Source of the DNA: Leptodactylus fallax
Taxonomy: Eukaryota > Chordata > Amphibia > Anura > Leptodactylidae
Direction of reading: 5' to 3'
DNA length: 64,000 bases
NCBI GenBank assembly: GCA_947044405.1
Contig: CAMRHE010000169.1
Location: 1,054,501 to 1,118,500, forward strand
This document shows, piece after piece, positions 48,075 through 59,973 of this stretch. Within the stretch, counting starts at the first letter, position 1; the number at the start of each line of letters is the position of its first letter. Below the pieces are notes generated by a model. It was not told the DNA's origin, made no database searches, and saw nothing but the letters and a program-made list of their open reading frames with translations. Made by a program: the position numbers and the translations under genes.

Positions 48075-48350
48075 ATGCAGCAGAATAATTCATTTTCATT
48101 TTCTGACGCAGTATTTGGCATTCTGTCGCAGCTTTCCGCTGTTGATTAGGCCCAGATGAATGGACCTAATCATTAGGGAGTCTTGAGACGCAGAGGCAAC
48201 AAGATCGAGCAAGATGCTTCTTTTTTCAGCGTCCTGCTGCGATCTCTACCTCCCATTGAAAACAATGGAAGACAGATTCTGGGCGGAATCTTCTGCAGAT
48301 TCGGGGGTGGAATCTGCCCCTAATTCCACAGCAAATTCGTCCGTGTGAAT
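48075..48350. repeat. Dispersed repeat, inverse copy of 26935-27250
   Basis: Blocks gattaggcccagatgaat, ctgctgcgatctctacctcc and cagattctgggcggaatc match the other copy on the opposite strand. Confidence 0.55.
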
Positions 48351-48399
48351 GTACCCAAACAGTGTGCAAATCTAATATCAAGGCAAAGAGCAACTAGAT

Positions 48400-48406
48400 A
48401 TACAGT

Positions 48407-48452
<46 letters not shown>
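48400..48452. repeat. (TA)n microsatellite
   Basis: An alternating TA tract of about 45 bases with few interruptions. Confidence 0.85.
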
Positions 48453-48454
<2 letters not shown>

Positions 48455-48806
48455 TGTTAATTCTTTGGATCATTGCATAATTACTTACTTGCAGTGTGAC
48501 CTGTAAATGCTTTAGGCTTCCTGTAAGCTTTAGGCTCTGTTCAAATATTGTTTTTGCCGTTTGTTGTAGATATGCATTGGGTATATTTTCAAACATATAT
48601 CACCAATGGACGACGCCAATGTTTGCCATTTAATAGACATACACTGGCAATGCATCGACTATAGGACTTCATTGTAAATACAACATGTAACTCACTTTTT
48701 TTGAATGTATCCTACTTTATAGTGAAGTGCAGCAAACTAATTTTCTCTATAAAGTTATAAAAAGATATGCCAACAAATGCAAAATCAGTGTATGCCAAAA
48801 GGAATA

Positions 48807-49021
48807 CAGCCATATGAAAAAGTTTGGGCACCCCTATTAATCTTAATCATTTTTAGTTCTAAATATTTGGGTGTTTGCAACAGCCATTTCAATTTGATAT
48901 ATCTAATAACTGATGGACACAGTAATATTTCAGGATTGAAATGAGGTTTATTGTACTAACAGAAAATGTGCAATATGCATTAAACCAAAATTTGACCGGT
49001 GCAAAAATTTGGGTACCCTTA
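48807..49021 (+). repeat. Left terminal inverted repeat of element C
   Basis: Pairs with 50244-50455; the inner end motif lies at about 48999-49020. Confidence 0.88.
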
Positions 49022-49204
49022 TCATTTTATTGATTTGAATACTCCTAACTACTTTTTACTGACTTACTGAAGCACAAAATTGGTTTTGTAACCTCACTGA
49101 GCTTTGAACTTCATAGCCAGGTGTATCCAATCATGAGAAAAGGTATTTAAGGTGGCCAATTGCAAGTTGTTCTCCTATTTGAATCTCCTCTGAAGAGTGG
49201 CATC

Positions 49205-50227
49205 ATGGGCTCCTCAAAACAACTCTCAAATGATCTGAAAACAAAGATTGTTCAACATAGTTGTTCAGGGGAAGGATACAAAAAGTTGTCTCAGAGATTT
49301 AACCTGTCAGTTTCCACTGTGAAGAACATAGTAAGGAAATGGAAGACCACAGGGACAGTTCTTGTTAAGCCCAGAAGTGGCAGGCCAAGAAAAATATCAG
49401 AAAGGCAGAGAAGAAGAATGGTGAGAACAGTCAAGGACAATCCACAGACCACCTCCAAAGAGCTGCAGCATCATCTTGCTGCAGATGGTGTCACTGTGCA
49501 TCGGTCAACAATACAGCACACTTTGCACAAGGAGAAGCTGTATGGGAGAGTGATGCGAAAGAAGCCGTTTCTGAAAGCACGTCACAAACAGAGTCGCCTG
49601 AGGTATGCAAAAGCACATTTGGACAAGCCAGCTTCATTTTGGAAGAAGGTCCTGTGGACTGATGAAACAAAGATTGAGTTGTTTGGTCATACAAAAAGGC
49701 GTTATGCTTGGCGTCCAAAAAACACAGCATTCCAAGAAAAACACTTGCTACCCACTGTAAAATTTGGTGGAGGTTCCATCATGCTTTGGGGCTGTGTGGC
49801 CAATGCCGGCACCGGGAATCTTGTTAAAGTTGAGGGTCGCATGGATTCAACTCAGTATCAGCAGATTCTTGAGAATAATGTACAAGAATCAGTGACGAAT
49901 TTGAAGTTACGTCGGGGATGGATATTTCAGCAAGACAATGATCCAACACACAGCTCCAAATCTACTCAGGCATTCATGCAGAGGAACAATTACAATGTTC
50001 TGGAATGGCCATCCCAGTCCCCAGACCTGAATATCATTGAACATCTGTGGGATAATTTGAAGCGGGCTGTCCATGCTCGGCGACCATCAAACTTAACTGA
50101 ACTGGAATTGTTTTGTAAAGAGGAATGGTCAAAAATACCTTCATCCAGGATCCAGGAACTGATTAAAAGCTACAGGAAGCGACTAGAGGCTGTTATTTTT
50201 GCAAAAGGAGGATCTACTAAATATTAA
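49205..50227 (+). CDS. Tc1-like DD34E transposase (element C), open reading frame intact
   Basis: This 340-residue transposase has the Sleeping Beauty-type order. The first helix-turn-helix is near residues 20-50 (KKLSQRFNLSVSTVKNIVRKW), followed by a GRPRKI AT-hook-like basic motif and a second helix-turn-helix at about 90-115 (VHRSTIQHTLHKEKLYGR). D153 lies in [13 protein letters not shown]244 in QQDNDPTHSS and E279 in IIEHLW. The positions and the 34-residue spacing equal those of Sleeping Beauty. The glycine box is KFGGGSIMLWGC. Two conserved residues differ from the family norm: K to T in QDNDPKH and P to I in NPIEHLW. They may reduce activity. The start MGSSKQLS is the usual one; an upstream in-frame ATG at 49160 is less likely. 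Confidence 0.95.
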   Translation: MGSSKQLSNDLKTKIVQHSCSGEGYKKLSQRFNLSVSTVKNIVRKWKTTGTVLVKPRSGRPRKISERQRRRMVRTVKDNPQTTSKELQHHLAADGVTVHRSTIQHTLHKEKLYGRVMRKKPFLKARHKQSRLRYAKAHLDKPASFWKKVLWTDETKIELFGHTKRRYAWRPKNTAFQEKHLLPTVKFGGGSIMLWGCVANAGTGNLVKVEGRMDSTQYQQILENNVQESVTNLKLRRGWIFQQDNDPTHSSKSTQAFMQRNNYNVLEWPSQSPDLNIIEHLWDNLKRAVHARRPSNLTELELFCKEEWSKIPSSRIQELIKSYRKRLEAVIFAKGGSTKY

Positions 50228-50243
50228 TGTCACTTTTCTGTTG

Positions 50244-50455
50244 AGGTGCCCATACTTTTGCATCGGTCAAATTTTGGTTTAATGCATATTGCACATTTTC
50301 TGTTAGTACAATAAACCTCATTTCAATCCTGAAATATTACTGTGTCCATCAGTTATTAGATATATCAAATTGAAATGGCTGTTGCAAACACCCAAATATT
50401 TAGAACTAAAAATGATTAAGATTAATAGGGGTGCCCAAACTTTTTCATATGACTG
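50244..50455 (-). repeat. Right terminal inverted repeat of element C
   Basis: Begins 17 bases after the transposase stop. The inner motif is at 50244-50267. Confidence 0.88.
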
Positions 50456-50457
50456 TA

Positions 50458-52828
50458 TATTTTGACAACTTCCCTGGTCAATGGAGGTTTATAGATTTAT
50501 TCAAGACATGTACCATAATCTTTCTTGGTGAATGCTGAACATATTTTACAGAGTTTGCTGTATTTGAATAGATCCTTTCTGTGCTAACGACTAATATTAG
50601 TATAAAAATGGAGTATAGCATTATGTATTCAATGTCAGTTGTGTAATGCTGATAAATATAACATGTAATTGTACTTCTAAGGTCCATGATTGAACTGTAC
50701 ATATGTGAAAAAAGGTGTCATTTCATAATTAGAGGCAAACATATTTCCACACTTTGGGTTTACATCTTTAACTTGGACTATGACCTACTGTTTTGTTTTG
50801 GGGGGGGGGGGGTGTTGGCATCTTTGTAATAACACACACTAAGGTTATGGCCTCACATTGCAGAAAAGCTCCTTTTTTTGTTACAGATTACATACCATAG
50901 TTATTTACTATTCCCCATTATATAAGGTACAGAATTGCTGACAATGGTGACACTAGTTGAATTGCTTTAGGAAAACTTTGAGACGTATTATTATCATATT
51001 CCTAAGTTACAGCAGAATACATGTACTAGTAGAGAAATAAATACATAGTTTCGTTAAAACAAATCGAAGATATTTTGACCTGATTTTTGATTTTATATAT
51101 AAAAGCTCTGTGAACTGTGTGTCTGAGCTGCTACATATAAGTAACCCATATCCATAGGGCTCCTTTCACCTGACGAACACCAAAATAATGCCTTTTTAAC
51201 CTCTGTCAATATAATATGCATTGACATACCTCTTTTTTAACTGCATACGAGAGACTGTGCTTTCCTACGATGTACAGTGGGTCACCACAAAGAACTGTGC
51301 AGTATCCACCATGCATTATACTTTTTTTGTCATTTGAAGTTAATGTGCGATGTATGGCTGTATGTGTGTCGGAGCCTTCCTCCGAAGGTATATGATGCAG
51401 TCTTCCTGATGTATATCTTTTACAGAAGGCTTCCACACAGGGCATAAATTTCCATTTATCTGGACTTTGCCTGGCAGTAGTATGATCCAAGGGGTACATT
51501 CAGGCACATTTTGTATTAATTCTACAATATAATGCAACCATTTTGAGCAGGGGTAGGTTGGAGATAAGGCATAAATGTTTGACTTTGCTACACAAGAAGT
51601 GGTGTGGAGAGGGGAGACCATTACACAAAAAATAATGAAGTGGTGATATACTGTATATTGTAACATTTTTTCCTATAGAATTTTAGTTATTATGAGCTGC
51701 CCCCTAAGAGATCCTTTCATTTTGGCCTTTGGTTATATTCCTTCTATATGTTTGCTCATCCTTTTCCTTTCTTCAGTTTTTCATCTGTGTCTCTGCTCAT
51801 GTAATTCTCCATGTGTTTTTCTCTCAATGCGGAGGGCAGCCATAGAGGTGCAATAGAAAATTGCCATCTGTGTGTGTCTCTGAATAGTGACTGATCACTC
51901 TTTTCAGAAACACCTGCTGACAATCCATGGATAGCTTTATAATCAGCTTGATAAAGCAGTTACTTTCTTGTCTCGCTGCCCAAGATGTGTGCTGGCTGAG
52001 GTGCAATGAAATCAAATGAAACAGATCAATCCATATTTCTAAAACTGTCCCTTTTTTCATGTTCTAGAAAAACATGACCTTAACCTTGTATGAAAAAGAA
52101 AAACTGTGAGGATGTAGATTTTAGGCGCACGTTAATTATCTCTCTTTATAGATTGTGTGTAGAATGTATATATTACATCATTTCTGTAATCCAAGTTTAA
52201 CTTTTCTAGTAACAATCAGACTTATGGCCTAACAATCCATTGTCATTTTTTATAGGTTGTTAAAATATATTGCATTAGATCAAAGACAGATATGTTTTAC
52301 AAGATTTCTTTCACAATGGGGTATATTTATTATTTAGTTTGAGGCAGGTATCTGGCATATAAACCTCAAATCTGCTAATTTTAATGCCAATTGCAATAAT
52401 TATTGTAGCAACAGGTGTTTTTACACCCCCCTCACATGAAAGTTGAATGAAAGCTGTGGTAGATTTAATATAATTTATGCCAGTTTACTGGTGCAAATGA
52501 TCACGGAAACTCCTGTGATTCCAGCAGAGGCGCACAGCCCAGTGGAGTAGTTGCCACATTTATGAAGAGTCATGCACCTCCTCATAAATCAGACGGGTCT
52601 TTTACCAGCATCAGGGTTATGAAGACTGGCATTCAATACTGCAGTCTTCATAAATATGCCCCTTTGTGTTAACAGACACACAATTTGCTGGTCAATAACT
52701 TCAGAGACACTTAATGATAAACAACATATGTTATATGACTTAAGGTTAGAGCAGCTAAAAATGCTGTGGAAATAAACAGCGTACACACAGCAGAAAATAG
52801 CACAGCAAAAACACTAGTGTTTTTAAGG
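50458..52828. other. Intergenic; one MITE scrap
   Basis: 50840-50890 (taaggttatggcctcacattg, then cagaaaagc) is an end of the TAAGGCCCC MITE family. A 13-base G run lies at about 50800-50813. No gene recognised. Confidence 0.4.
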
Positions 52829-53036
52829 CTAAGGCCCTACTTAGCGTGCAACAGTCAAAATGCACTGCAGAAAAAACATCGGATTGCGTTTTTTTCTGCA
52901 GTGCTTTTCACAGAAAGTCTGCAGAGTTTCCCTCTACGGACTTTCTGCTTCTATTATATCTATACAGAAAACGCCAGAGTTTCTGTAGGTATAATTAACA
53001 TGCTGCGATTTACAAAAACTCTTCTGATTCTGATGT
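52829..53036. repeat. MITE copy, TAAGGCCCC family
   Basis: Starts ctaaggccctacttagcg. It carries gcactgcagaaaaaacat and its mirror ttttttctgcagtgc, then cggactttctgcttc and tttctgtaggtataatt shared with 19831-20057. Confidence 0.65.
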
Positions 53037-53152
53037 TATATTCTACTGGCCCATCATTCCATTTCAGTGCCTGAGATTAGAAAAAGATCTTTGTTACTGT
53101 ATATTTGCAGAAATATATGGATAGCTAAGTAAGCCTTGACAAAAGTATACAA

Positions 53153-53490
53153 CAGGGGTCAACAACCCCTGGCACTGGTGCTGGAGTCAGCACCCCAAGC
53201 TCATCTGCCTGGCACAGGGCTCTCTCTGCTGTCTTAACATATGACAGTATTGCTCCAGGTAGCAATCTCTGAGTCGTAGGGGAGGATGCACTGGATCACA
53301 CTGGGAGCATCACACTGAAATGTAAGTTTAATCAACTAAATAATTTGTAGCTGTTATGGTTTGTGTTATGTGACTCTCATGTAAGAGGTCAATATCTTTA
53401 CAATTGTTGCATGGCACACTGTCTACTTCATCTTTAATTTTGTTTAATTTCAAAATTGGCACCCCATATGAAAAAGGTTTCCGACCCCTG
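53153..53490. mobile_element. Non-autonomous hAT element with 8-bp target duplication
   Basis: Ends caggggtcaacaacccc and (minus) caggggtcggaaacc are the hAT CAGGGGTC type. Flanks gtatacaa (53145-53152) and gtatagaa (53491-53498) match at seven of eight bases. The 338-bp interior includes ggcaccccat and ctggcac blocks and no reading frame. Confidence 0.82.
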
Positions 53491-53498
53491 GTATAGAA

Positions 53499-54326
53499 TG
53501 TCAAATAACAAAATGAAAAAATATTAGGCTATGGCTGTAGACAAGGTCAAAAAGTAAAAAGTACTGTGTAAAGTATCTGTATGAAGGGATATATATTCCC
53601 AGTCAGATACATCTTTCCATGTTTCGAAAGATGAAGATAGTCTGGTTCATTCAGGCCTAAAGTTTATCATACCTCGTAATGGAATTAACTATATTCTACT
53701 GTCTGTAGAAGAAATTCTGTTAATTCAACTTGCAGAATATTATATGAATAGCTGTAGAAACGCTGCAGGATAAATATGTGAAAAAATATTGGCAACACTA
53801 CAGTATATAGAAATGAATACCATGGAGATATCCTGGAAACATTCCAATATCCTTGATGTCTTCCAAGCTGTTGCAAAAACATATGTTTTCAAGTCTTGTG
53901 AATTTTTATTTTATTGAAAAACAGGAAGCAAAAATAAAAATAAGGACCTTCCCATTTTTCTCTATCGCATATACAATTCTAAGAAACAATCTCCTCCATT
54001 TGGCAGTTATTTGAAGCTGGTTAAAAGCAAATATACTGTGTAGGAACATTGTATCCGTTCCACCCCAGTGCAGAATACTTATGGAAATGATTGAAGAACT
54101 ATTTCAAATCAAATCTGCAGTACGGTTTCTTAAGTGTGGTGCTTCAAAGGGAAGGTTTGGTCAAATTAGAATACTTAAAGTTGATAGAATGTAATAGTCG
54201 AATTCCACAGGGAATAGAAGTGCTCGATTGCACAGTTCAGCTTTGGTACATCATTTTATATTTCGTTTATACCGTTTAGCAAAAGAAATGGATTAAAAAC
54301 AAACAGTAGCATTCACTGTGTACATA
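53499..54326. other. Intergenic, no recognised element
   Basis: Nothing recognised. Confidence 0.4.
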
Positions 54327-54328
54327 TA

Positions 54329-55891
54329 CAGTCATGGCCAAAAGTTTTGAGAATGATACAAATATTAATTTTTACAAAGTCTACTGCTTCAGTTTTTCTA
54401 ATGGCAATTTGCATATACTCCAGAATGTTATAAAGAGTGATCAGCTTAACAGCAATTACTTGCAAAGTCAATATTTGCCTAGAAAATGAACTTTATCCCC
54501 CAAAACACATTTCAACATCATTGCAGCCCTGCCTTAAAAGGACCACCTAACATCGTTTCAGTGATTGCTCCATTAACACAGGTGTGGGTGTTGATGAGGA
54601 CAGGGCTGGAGATCAATCTGTCATGATTAAGTAAGAATGACACCACTGGACACTTTAAAAGGAGGCTGGTGCTTGCCATCATTGTTTCTCTTCTGTTAAC
54701 CATGGTTATCTCTAAAGAAACACGTGCAGTCATCATTGCACTGCACAAAAATGGCCTAACTGGGAAGAGTATTGCAGCTAGAAAGATTGCACCTCAGTCA
54801 ACAATCTATCGCATCATCAAGAACTTCAAGGAGAGAGGTTCCATTGGTGCCAAAAAGGCTCCAGGGCGCCCAAGAAAGACCAGCAAGCGGCAGGACCGTC
54901 TCTTAAAAGTGTTTCAGCTGCGGGATCGGGCTACCAGCAGTGCAGAGCTTGCTGAGGAATGGCAGCAGGCAGGTGTGAGTGCATCTGCACGCACTGTGAG
55001 GTGGAGACTCTTGGAGCAAGGCCTGGTCTCAAGGAGGGCAGCAAAGAAGCCACTTCTCTCCAGAAAAAACATCAGGGACAGACTGATATTCTGCAAAAGG
55101 TACAGGGAGTGGACTGCTGAGGACTGGGGTAAAGTCATTTTCTCTGATGAATCCCCTTTTCGATTGTTTGGAACATCTGGAAAACAGCTTATTCGGAGAA
55201 GAAGAGGTGAGCGCTACCACCAGTCTTGTCTCATGCCAACTGTAAAGCATCCTGAAACCATTCATGTGTGGGGTTGCTTCTCAGCCAAGGGAATCGGCTC
55301 TCTCACAGTCTTGCCTAAAAACACAGCCATGAATAAAGAATGGTACCAGAATGTCCTCCAAGAGCAACTTCTCCCAACCGTCCAAGAGCAGTTTGGCGCT
55401 CAACAATGCCTTTTCCAGCATGATGGAGCACCTTGCCATAAAGCAAAGGTGATAACTAAATGGCTCAGGGAACAAAACATAGAGATTTTGGGTCCATGGC
55501 CTGGAAACTCCCCAGATCTTAATCCCATTGAGAACTTGTGGTCAATCATCAAGAGACGGGTGGACAAACAAAAACCAACAAATTCAGACAAAATTAAAGC
55601 ATTGATTCTGCAAGAATGGACTGCTATCAGTCAGGATTTGGTCCAGAAGTTGATTGAGAGCATGCCAGGGAGAATTGCAGAGGTCCTGAAGAAGAAGGGT
55701 CAACACTGCAAATATTGACTTGCTGCATTAACTCATTCTGTCAATATAAGCTTCTGTTACTCATAATATGAATGCAATTATATTTCTGTATGTGATAAAA
55801 ACATCTGACAAACACACATAAAAACCAGAGGGCAGCAGATCATGTGAAAATATAATATTTGTGTCATTCTCAAAACTTTTGGCCATGACTG
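54329..55891 (+). mobile_element. Tc1-like transposon D, complete, short inverted repeats
   Basis: TA flanks at 54327-54328 and 55892-55893. Ends are inverted copies of cagtcatggccaaaagtttt, then gagaatga. Clear inversion lasts only about 45 bp, and no inner repeat of the end motif was seen, unlike elements A, B and C. Length is 1563 bp. Confidence 0.95.
54702..55718 (+). CDS. Tc1-like DD35E transposase (element D), intact
   Basis: A 338-residue transposase. Helix-turn-helix segments are at about residues 15-45 (GKSIAARKIAPQSTIYRIIKNF) and 88-110 (SARTVRWRLLEQGLVSRR), with a GRPRKTSKR basic link. Catalytic acids are D149 (FSDESPFRLFG), D241 (QHDGAPCHKAK) and E277 (NPIENLW). There are 35 residues between the last two, not 34. 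This spacing fits the DD35E (Traveler-type) subgroup of Tc1/mariner. The glycine box is altered to KHPETIHVWGCF. No stop or frameshift is present. I prefer ATG 54702 (MVISKETRAVI) to the in-frame ATG at 54669, because the extra residues there are hydrophobic and unlike the family. The gene is probably functional or recently so. Confidence 0.93.
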   Translation: MVISKETRAVIIALHKNGLTGKSIAARKIAPQSTIYRIIKNFKERGSIGAKKAPGRPRKTSKRQDRLLKVFQLRDRATSSAELAEEWQQAGVSASARTVRWRLLEQGLVSRRAAKKPLLSRKNIRDRLIFCKRYREWTAEDWGKVIFSDESPFRLFGTSGKQLIRRRRGERYHQSCLMPTVKHPETIHVWGCFSAKGIGSLTVLPKNTAMNKEWYQNVLQEQLLPTVQEQFGAQQCLFQHDGAPCHKAKVITKWLREQNIEILGPWPGNSPDLNPIENLWSIIKRRVDKQKPTNSDKIKALILQEWTAISQDLVQKLIESMPGRIAEVLKKKGQHCKY

Positions 55892-55893
55892 TA

Positions 55894-57490
55894 GATATAA
55901 AATAAAGCTAATATATTGCAAATGTTGTAGGTCAAAAGGGAGTCATTTTAAGCTATAAATTTAGCTTCTATGGACAGAAATGGAGGTATTAGCGAATACA
56001 TTATGCAAATTTCACTTCTACTAAGTTAATAATGTAATTTTCTAAACTGTTCACTGCACCATCTCATGGTAGTGAGTACAGTAAAAATACACTTTTATAT
56101 TCTGGTCTGAAAAATAGTTAAATCTTTATAGCAGTGTTGCTTTAACATATACTATGATATCTAGAGATATGCTATGTTATGCTTATTTACAGTTAACAAG
56201 CAATCAAATTAACCCTTTGCTGATATCTGCCGTGCTATTATGGCAGGTGTTGGCACTTTAAATATGGCGCCTGCTCAGAAGCATACAATCTGCAAAATGG
56301 TATTGCAAAAAAAAATGCAAAAAAAAAAGACTCCTTACACAGCTCCATGCAAGGAAATATAAAATGAGTTATGGTGGTTGGATTATGGTAACTCAATTTT
56401 TTTTTTTATTTTTCAAAGTTTTAGAATTTTGTAAAGGTATTAAAATATAACAAAATCTATATAAATTTGGTATTGCCATGATTATTTTGATCCATAGAAT
56501 ATAGATGACCTGTCATTTTGGGAAAACAGTGAACACCCTAAAAACAAAACCCAAAAGAAAATGATGCAAGTGCACCCCATTCAGATTTTTTTTGCCAGCT
56601 TCTTAGTACATCATACAGAATATTAAATGATGCTATTATTAAATACAATTGACCCACAGAAATTAAGCCTTCATACAGCTGTATGAAAGGAAAAATAAAA
56701 AAATGATAATGACTTTTGGAATGTGAGGAGTAAAAAAACAAATAATAAAAAAAAAATAATAATAATACATTTTATTTATATAGTGCCAACATATTCTGCA
56801 GCAAAAAATTGCTGCAGCGGGAAGGGGTTAAGTGGGAATGATTTTTAATATCATTTTATTGTATTGTTGTCAATGTATTACTTTCTAGGATTAGCGCAAT
56901 GCAAAGAAATATGACCTCATATTTGTTGTTTCATGAAGAATACAAGTATTTTATTTATATTTTAAAATTTGGTCTGGATCTTTGATATGAAATGCCTCTA
57001 CCCCTGTAGTTTGACAATATAGAGGAAATTTGATAAAAAGGTTTCATTTTAAACAACTTTGTTACAACCTTTGTTACAATTCAAATCTGCATAAATACCT
57101 CAAAATCTTTCTAAATGCATAACCTTGATAATATATATCAAAGAATACACAAAACATATAGTTTATAGTTAACATTTTCAGTATATACCCATTACAATCC
57201 ATTTACTACCATTACAAACACAAAATGCATTTTCGTAATTGACCCAAAGATTGCAAATCAGATATGTTCATACTTTCCTCAAATAGTCTATATACTCTGC
57301 AAAAAAAAACTAACTACTAAACACTGGCTCACCCTCACTAACAGAAGAGATAGGCCTGGTCAACAACATGTTCTGAAAAACATATGATTATACCAACATA
57401 GGAACCATACAGAGACATTTTGGAACATTTTGGATATGTGGCTGCTGCAGCTCTCCCACCTTCTATGCTCTATGACTCTTCTCATATTCC
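55894..57490. other. Intergenic, AT-rich
   Basis: No gene. A short L2 tail lies at 56757-56812. Confidence 0.45.
56757..56812 (-). mobile_element. 3' tail of an L2-like LINE
   Basis: On the minus strand, ttgctgcagaatatgttgg, then cactatataaataaaatgta and ttattatt repeats form the standard L2 3' end. Only the last ~55 bp are present. Confidence 0.65.
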
Positions 57491-57494
57491 TTAA

Positions 57495-57754
57495 AGAAGC
57501 ACTCCAGTAGATTGTATGTTGCCCCCTCATTTGAAACTGAGCCTGTGTGTAATGTAAAGCTATTGAATAACTTGCTAACAGGTTTCTTATGAAGTTACAT
57601 GATCCACTTTAGAGCGCTGACCTTGTCTCTGCTCCTCTAATGTATATAGTTGTTCCTGTATGAACAGGAGGTCAAAGTCACAATGTAACTCTATTCGAAG
57701 TGTATCTGACTTGAATAAACCTGGATAGGGGATGGGGTAATTTTGAATGCTTCT
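57495..57754. repeat. MITE with TTAA-type flank (AGAAGCACTCC end)
   Basis: Left end agaagcactccagtagattg after ttaa (57491-57494); right end gaatgcttctt before ttga. Inner inverted similarity is weak (ttgccccctcat / ggggatggggtaa). Confidence 0.5.
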
Positions 57755-58040
57755 TTGAATATAATTCTTTAGATTTATGATATATGCATTTTGAGATACT
57801 TTGTAAATGCTACATGCCTTTCTTCACTGCACGCTTGCTACAGTTTGACCTCTTAGTGAACTGTAGGCATCAAAGTAAGCCTAGCAACAGAGACTCAGGA
57901 GGCAGGAGGTACCTGAAGCATACAATTGGGCAATGAAACAAACAATTCCGCCTTGCAACAGGGTCCACCAATCATAATTGGCCAAGTCAGTCATCCTAAC
58001 TGACTGCAGTTTTCTTTAAATTTAAAAAATTGGTGTTTAT
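57755..58040. other. Intergenic
   Basis: Nothing recognised. Confidence 0.35.
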
Positions 58041-58780
58041 TGAAAGAAGAATCACTTTTACTACACTTGTATCAAGGGTGTAGTGAAGAAATCACAGGCT
58101 ACTGCCCGCTAACATTTGAGGGCATTTTTTCAATCCTTATATGAAGAGACTCCAAAATGAAAACAACATATTCTGATAGAAGGAAATCTGCTCTTTCTAA
58201 TGGTGCTAAAAGAAAGAAGATTGAAGCTGTCGCAGTGGAGATATAGGGCATCAAAGATAGCCAAAATTAGGCAAAAAATGCTTTTTATACCGATTTTGAA
58301 CGCTTATATTTTTTCAAATTGGAAGGCCTCATTACAGCCATGTATTTAGTACACCTACCAAAAATCAACCTGAAAGGATAATCAGTTTTGACACTACAGC
58401 AGCCTCAACATCACTGTAAATTCATTTTTGCAGTTTTTTGAGCCTAAACCATGCAAAAAGTAAGAGGACTAGGAACATGGGGTTTTGCCAGTTCATTAAG
58501 ACCTAAAAGTTGTGCAGTTTCTCCAAATATCCCCTTTATACTACTAAAACTTCCATGTTTACAGCTTCTGGAAGTTGGCCCAAAATGTCATTTCTGCTCA
58601 GGTGACATTTTGCAACCCTTTACTTGAGGTCCTCTAGAACCTCCAATTTTTAGTCTTTTGAACTAAAATTTTGCACAGCTTAGTTTTATATCATAGAGAA
58701 ACTATGTACCAAATTTCATCAAAATCTGAGATGGTGAGGTGGGGACCCCTGGTCCACTTGATATGGAATGACTCTTTTGC
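58041..58780. repeat. Possible untranslated part of a decayed transposable element
   Basis: aatttcatcaaaatctgaga and tccacttgatatggaatgac (58700-58770) are sequence types I associate with multicopy elements. There is no frame and there are no ends, so the identity is open. Confidence 0.3.
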
Positions 58781-58829
58781 CTTTTTTTTGGTGGGGAAGA
58801 GGGGAAATCCTACTCCTTGATTGGCCTTT

Positions 58830-59130
58830 TGCCACTACAGACACTTATACTCTATGCACAGGATAGGGAATAAGTGTCACCTAATTGAGGTCAAACTGCT
58901 GGGACCCCCAGTGATCAGAAGAACTATGCTCAATTCACTTTTTTGGGGCAGCTGGGACCGCAATCTTAAACAACCCTATAGAAGTGAATGAGGCACCAGT
59001 CATGTAAGTGCATTGGTCCATCATTCAAAGGGAGGATTCAGGTTTACTTTCATCCTCCATTCTCCTGATTGCTGACGCTTATCATCAATCCCGTCTGTAT
59101 TGGATAAGTGTCTATAATGGCATAATTCCT
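58830..59130. repeat. MITE-like fragment, frog GGGACCCCCAGTGATCAG type
   Basis: ggataggg-ataagtgtcacc, tgctgggacccccagtgatc and a final attggataagtgtctataat form a loose inverted pair around a centre containing ccctatagaagtgaatg. It resembles 36055-36335 and 36665-36786. Confidence 0.45.
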
Positions 59131-59706
59131 TTAATAACTTGAAGCATATTTAACATGTTATACCTTATACAACAATATTCTTTTGCATTTCACTTTGCAC
59201 CTGTACTTCCACTTTACACTTTTCCATTTTAGTAAAAATGCATTTTTTATATCCATCAATCATTAGTCAATAAGCATTCAAAATCCATGACGTGATCAAA
59301 GTTTCTTATTCTATAAATCGGTATGCTTTTTAACCTCCTCCCACTCAGCATCATACTATTGTGTTACATTGAGTGAATAGTTAATGATCGGTGACTTAAT
59401 AGTATGGCGCTGTGATGTAGGAGGTGCATAATTTTGATACAAGCAGTTTAACCCTTTAGATGTCATGATTAATAACCACAATTTCATCCTAGTGATTAAA
59501 TAGGGGGGGAGACTTTGTCTTACTCCCTTGGCACTCACATGGTCACAGGTTGTTAAGCAGTGTCAAAGGGTTGCTTTTGCAGCCAGAAGTATAGCAATGT
59601 CCACCAGGCTGTCATGTACAGATTTCTATTAGGCCCTGCTAGAAACAGAATCTAATAGGTAACTAGTAAAATGTACAATATATTTCAGTAGAGAAGTATT
59701 GAAGTA

Positions 59707-59973
59707 CAGTACAGACCAAAAGTTTGGACACACCTTCTCATTCCAAAAGTTTTCTGTATTTTCACGACTATAAAAATTGTAGATTCACACTGAAGGCATC
59801 AAAACTATGAATTAACACATGTGGAATTATATACTTAACAAAAAAGTGTGAAACAACTGAAAATATCTCTTATATTCTAGGTTCTTCAAAGTAGCCACCT
59901 TTTGCTTTGATTACTGCTTTGCACACTCTTGGCATTCTCTTGATGAGCTTCAAGAGGTAGTCACCTGAAATGG
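59707..59973 (+). repeat. Left terminal inverted repeat of element E (contains gene end)
   Basis: Covers the 3' flank and the last ~33 codons of the transposase. Matches 61059-61326 closely. Confidence 0.9.

Larger units (their letters stand above)
48807..50455 (+). mobile_element. Tc1-like transposon C, complete, with long near-identical inverted repeats
   Basis: TA flanks at 48805-48806 and 50456-50457. Inverted repeats of about 212-215 bp (48807-49021 and 50244-50455) differ at only a few positions by eye. Outer motif gaaaaagtttgggcacccc and inner motif gcaaaaatttgggtaccc give an IR/DR layout. Length is 1649 bp. The near identity of the ends suggests a recent insertion. Confidence 0.95.
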
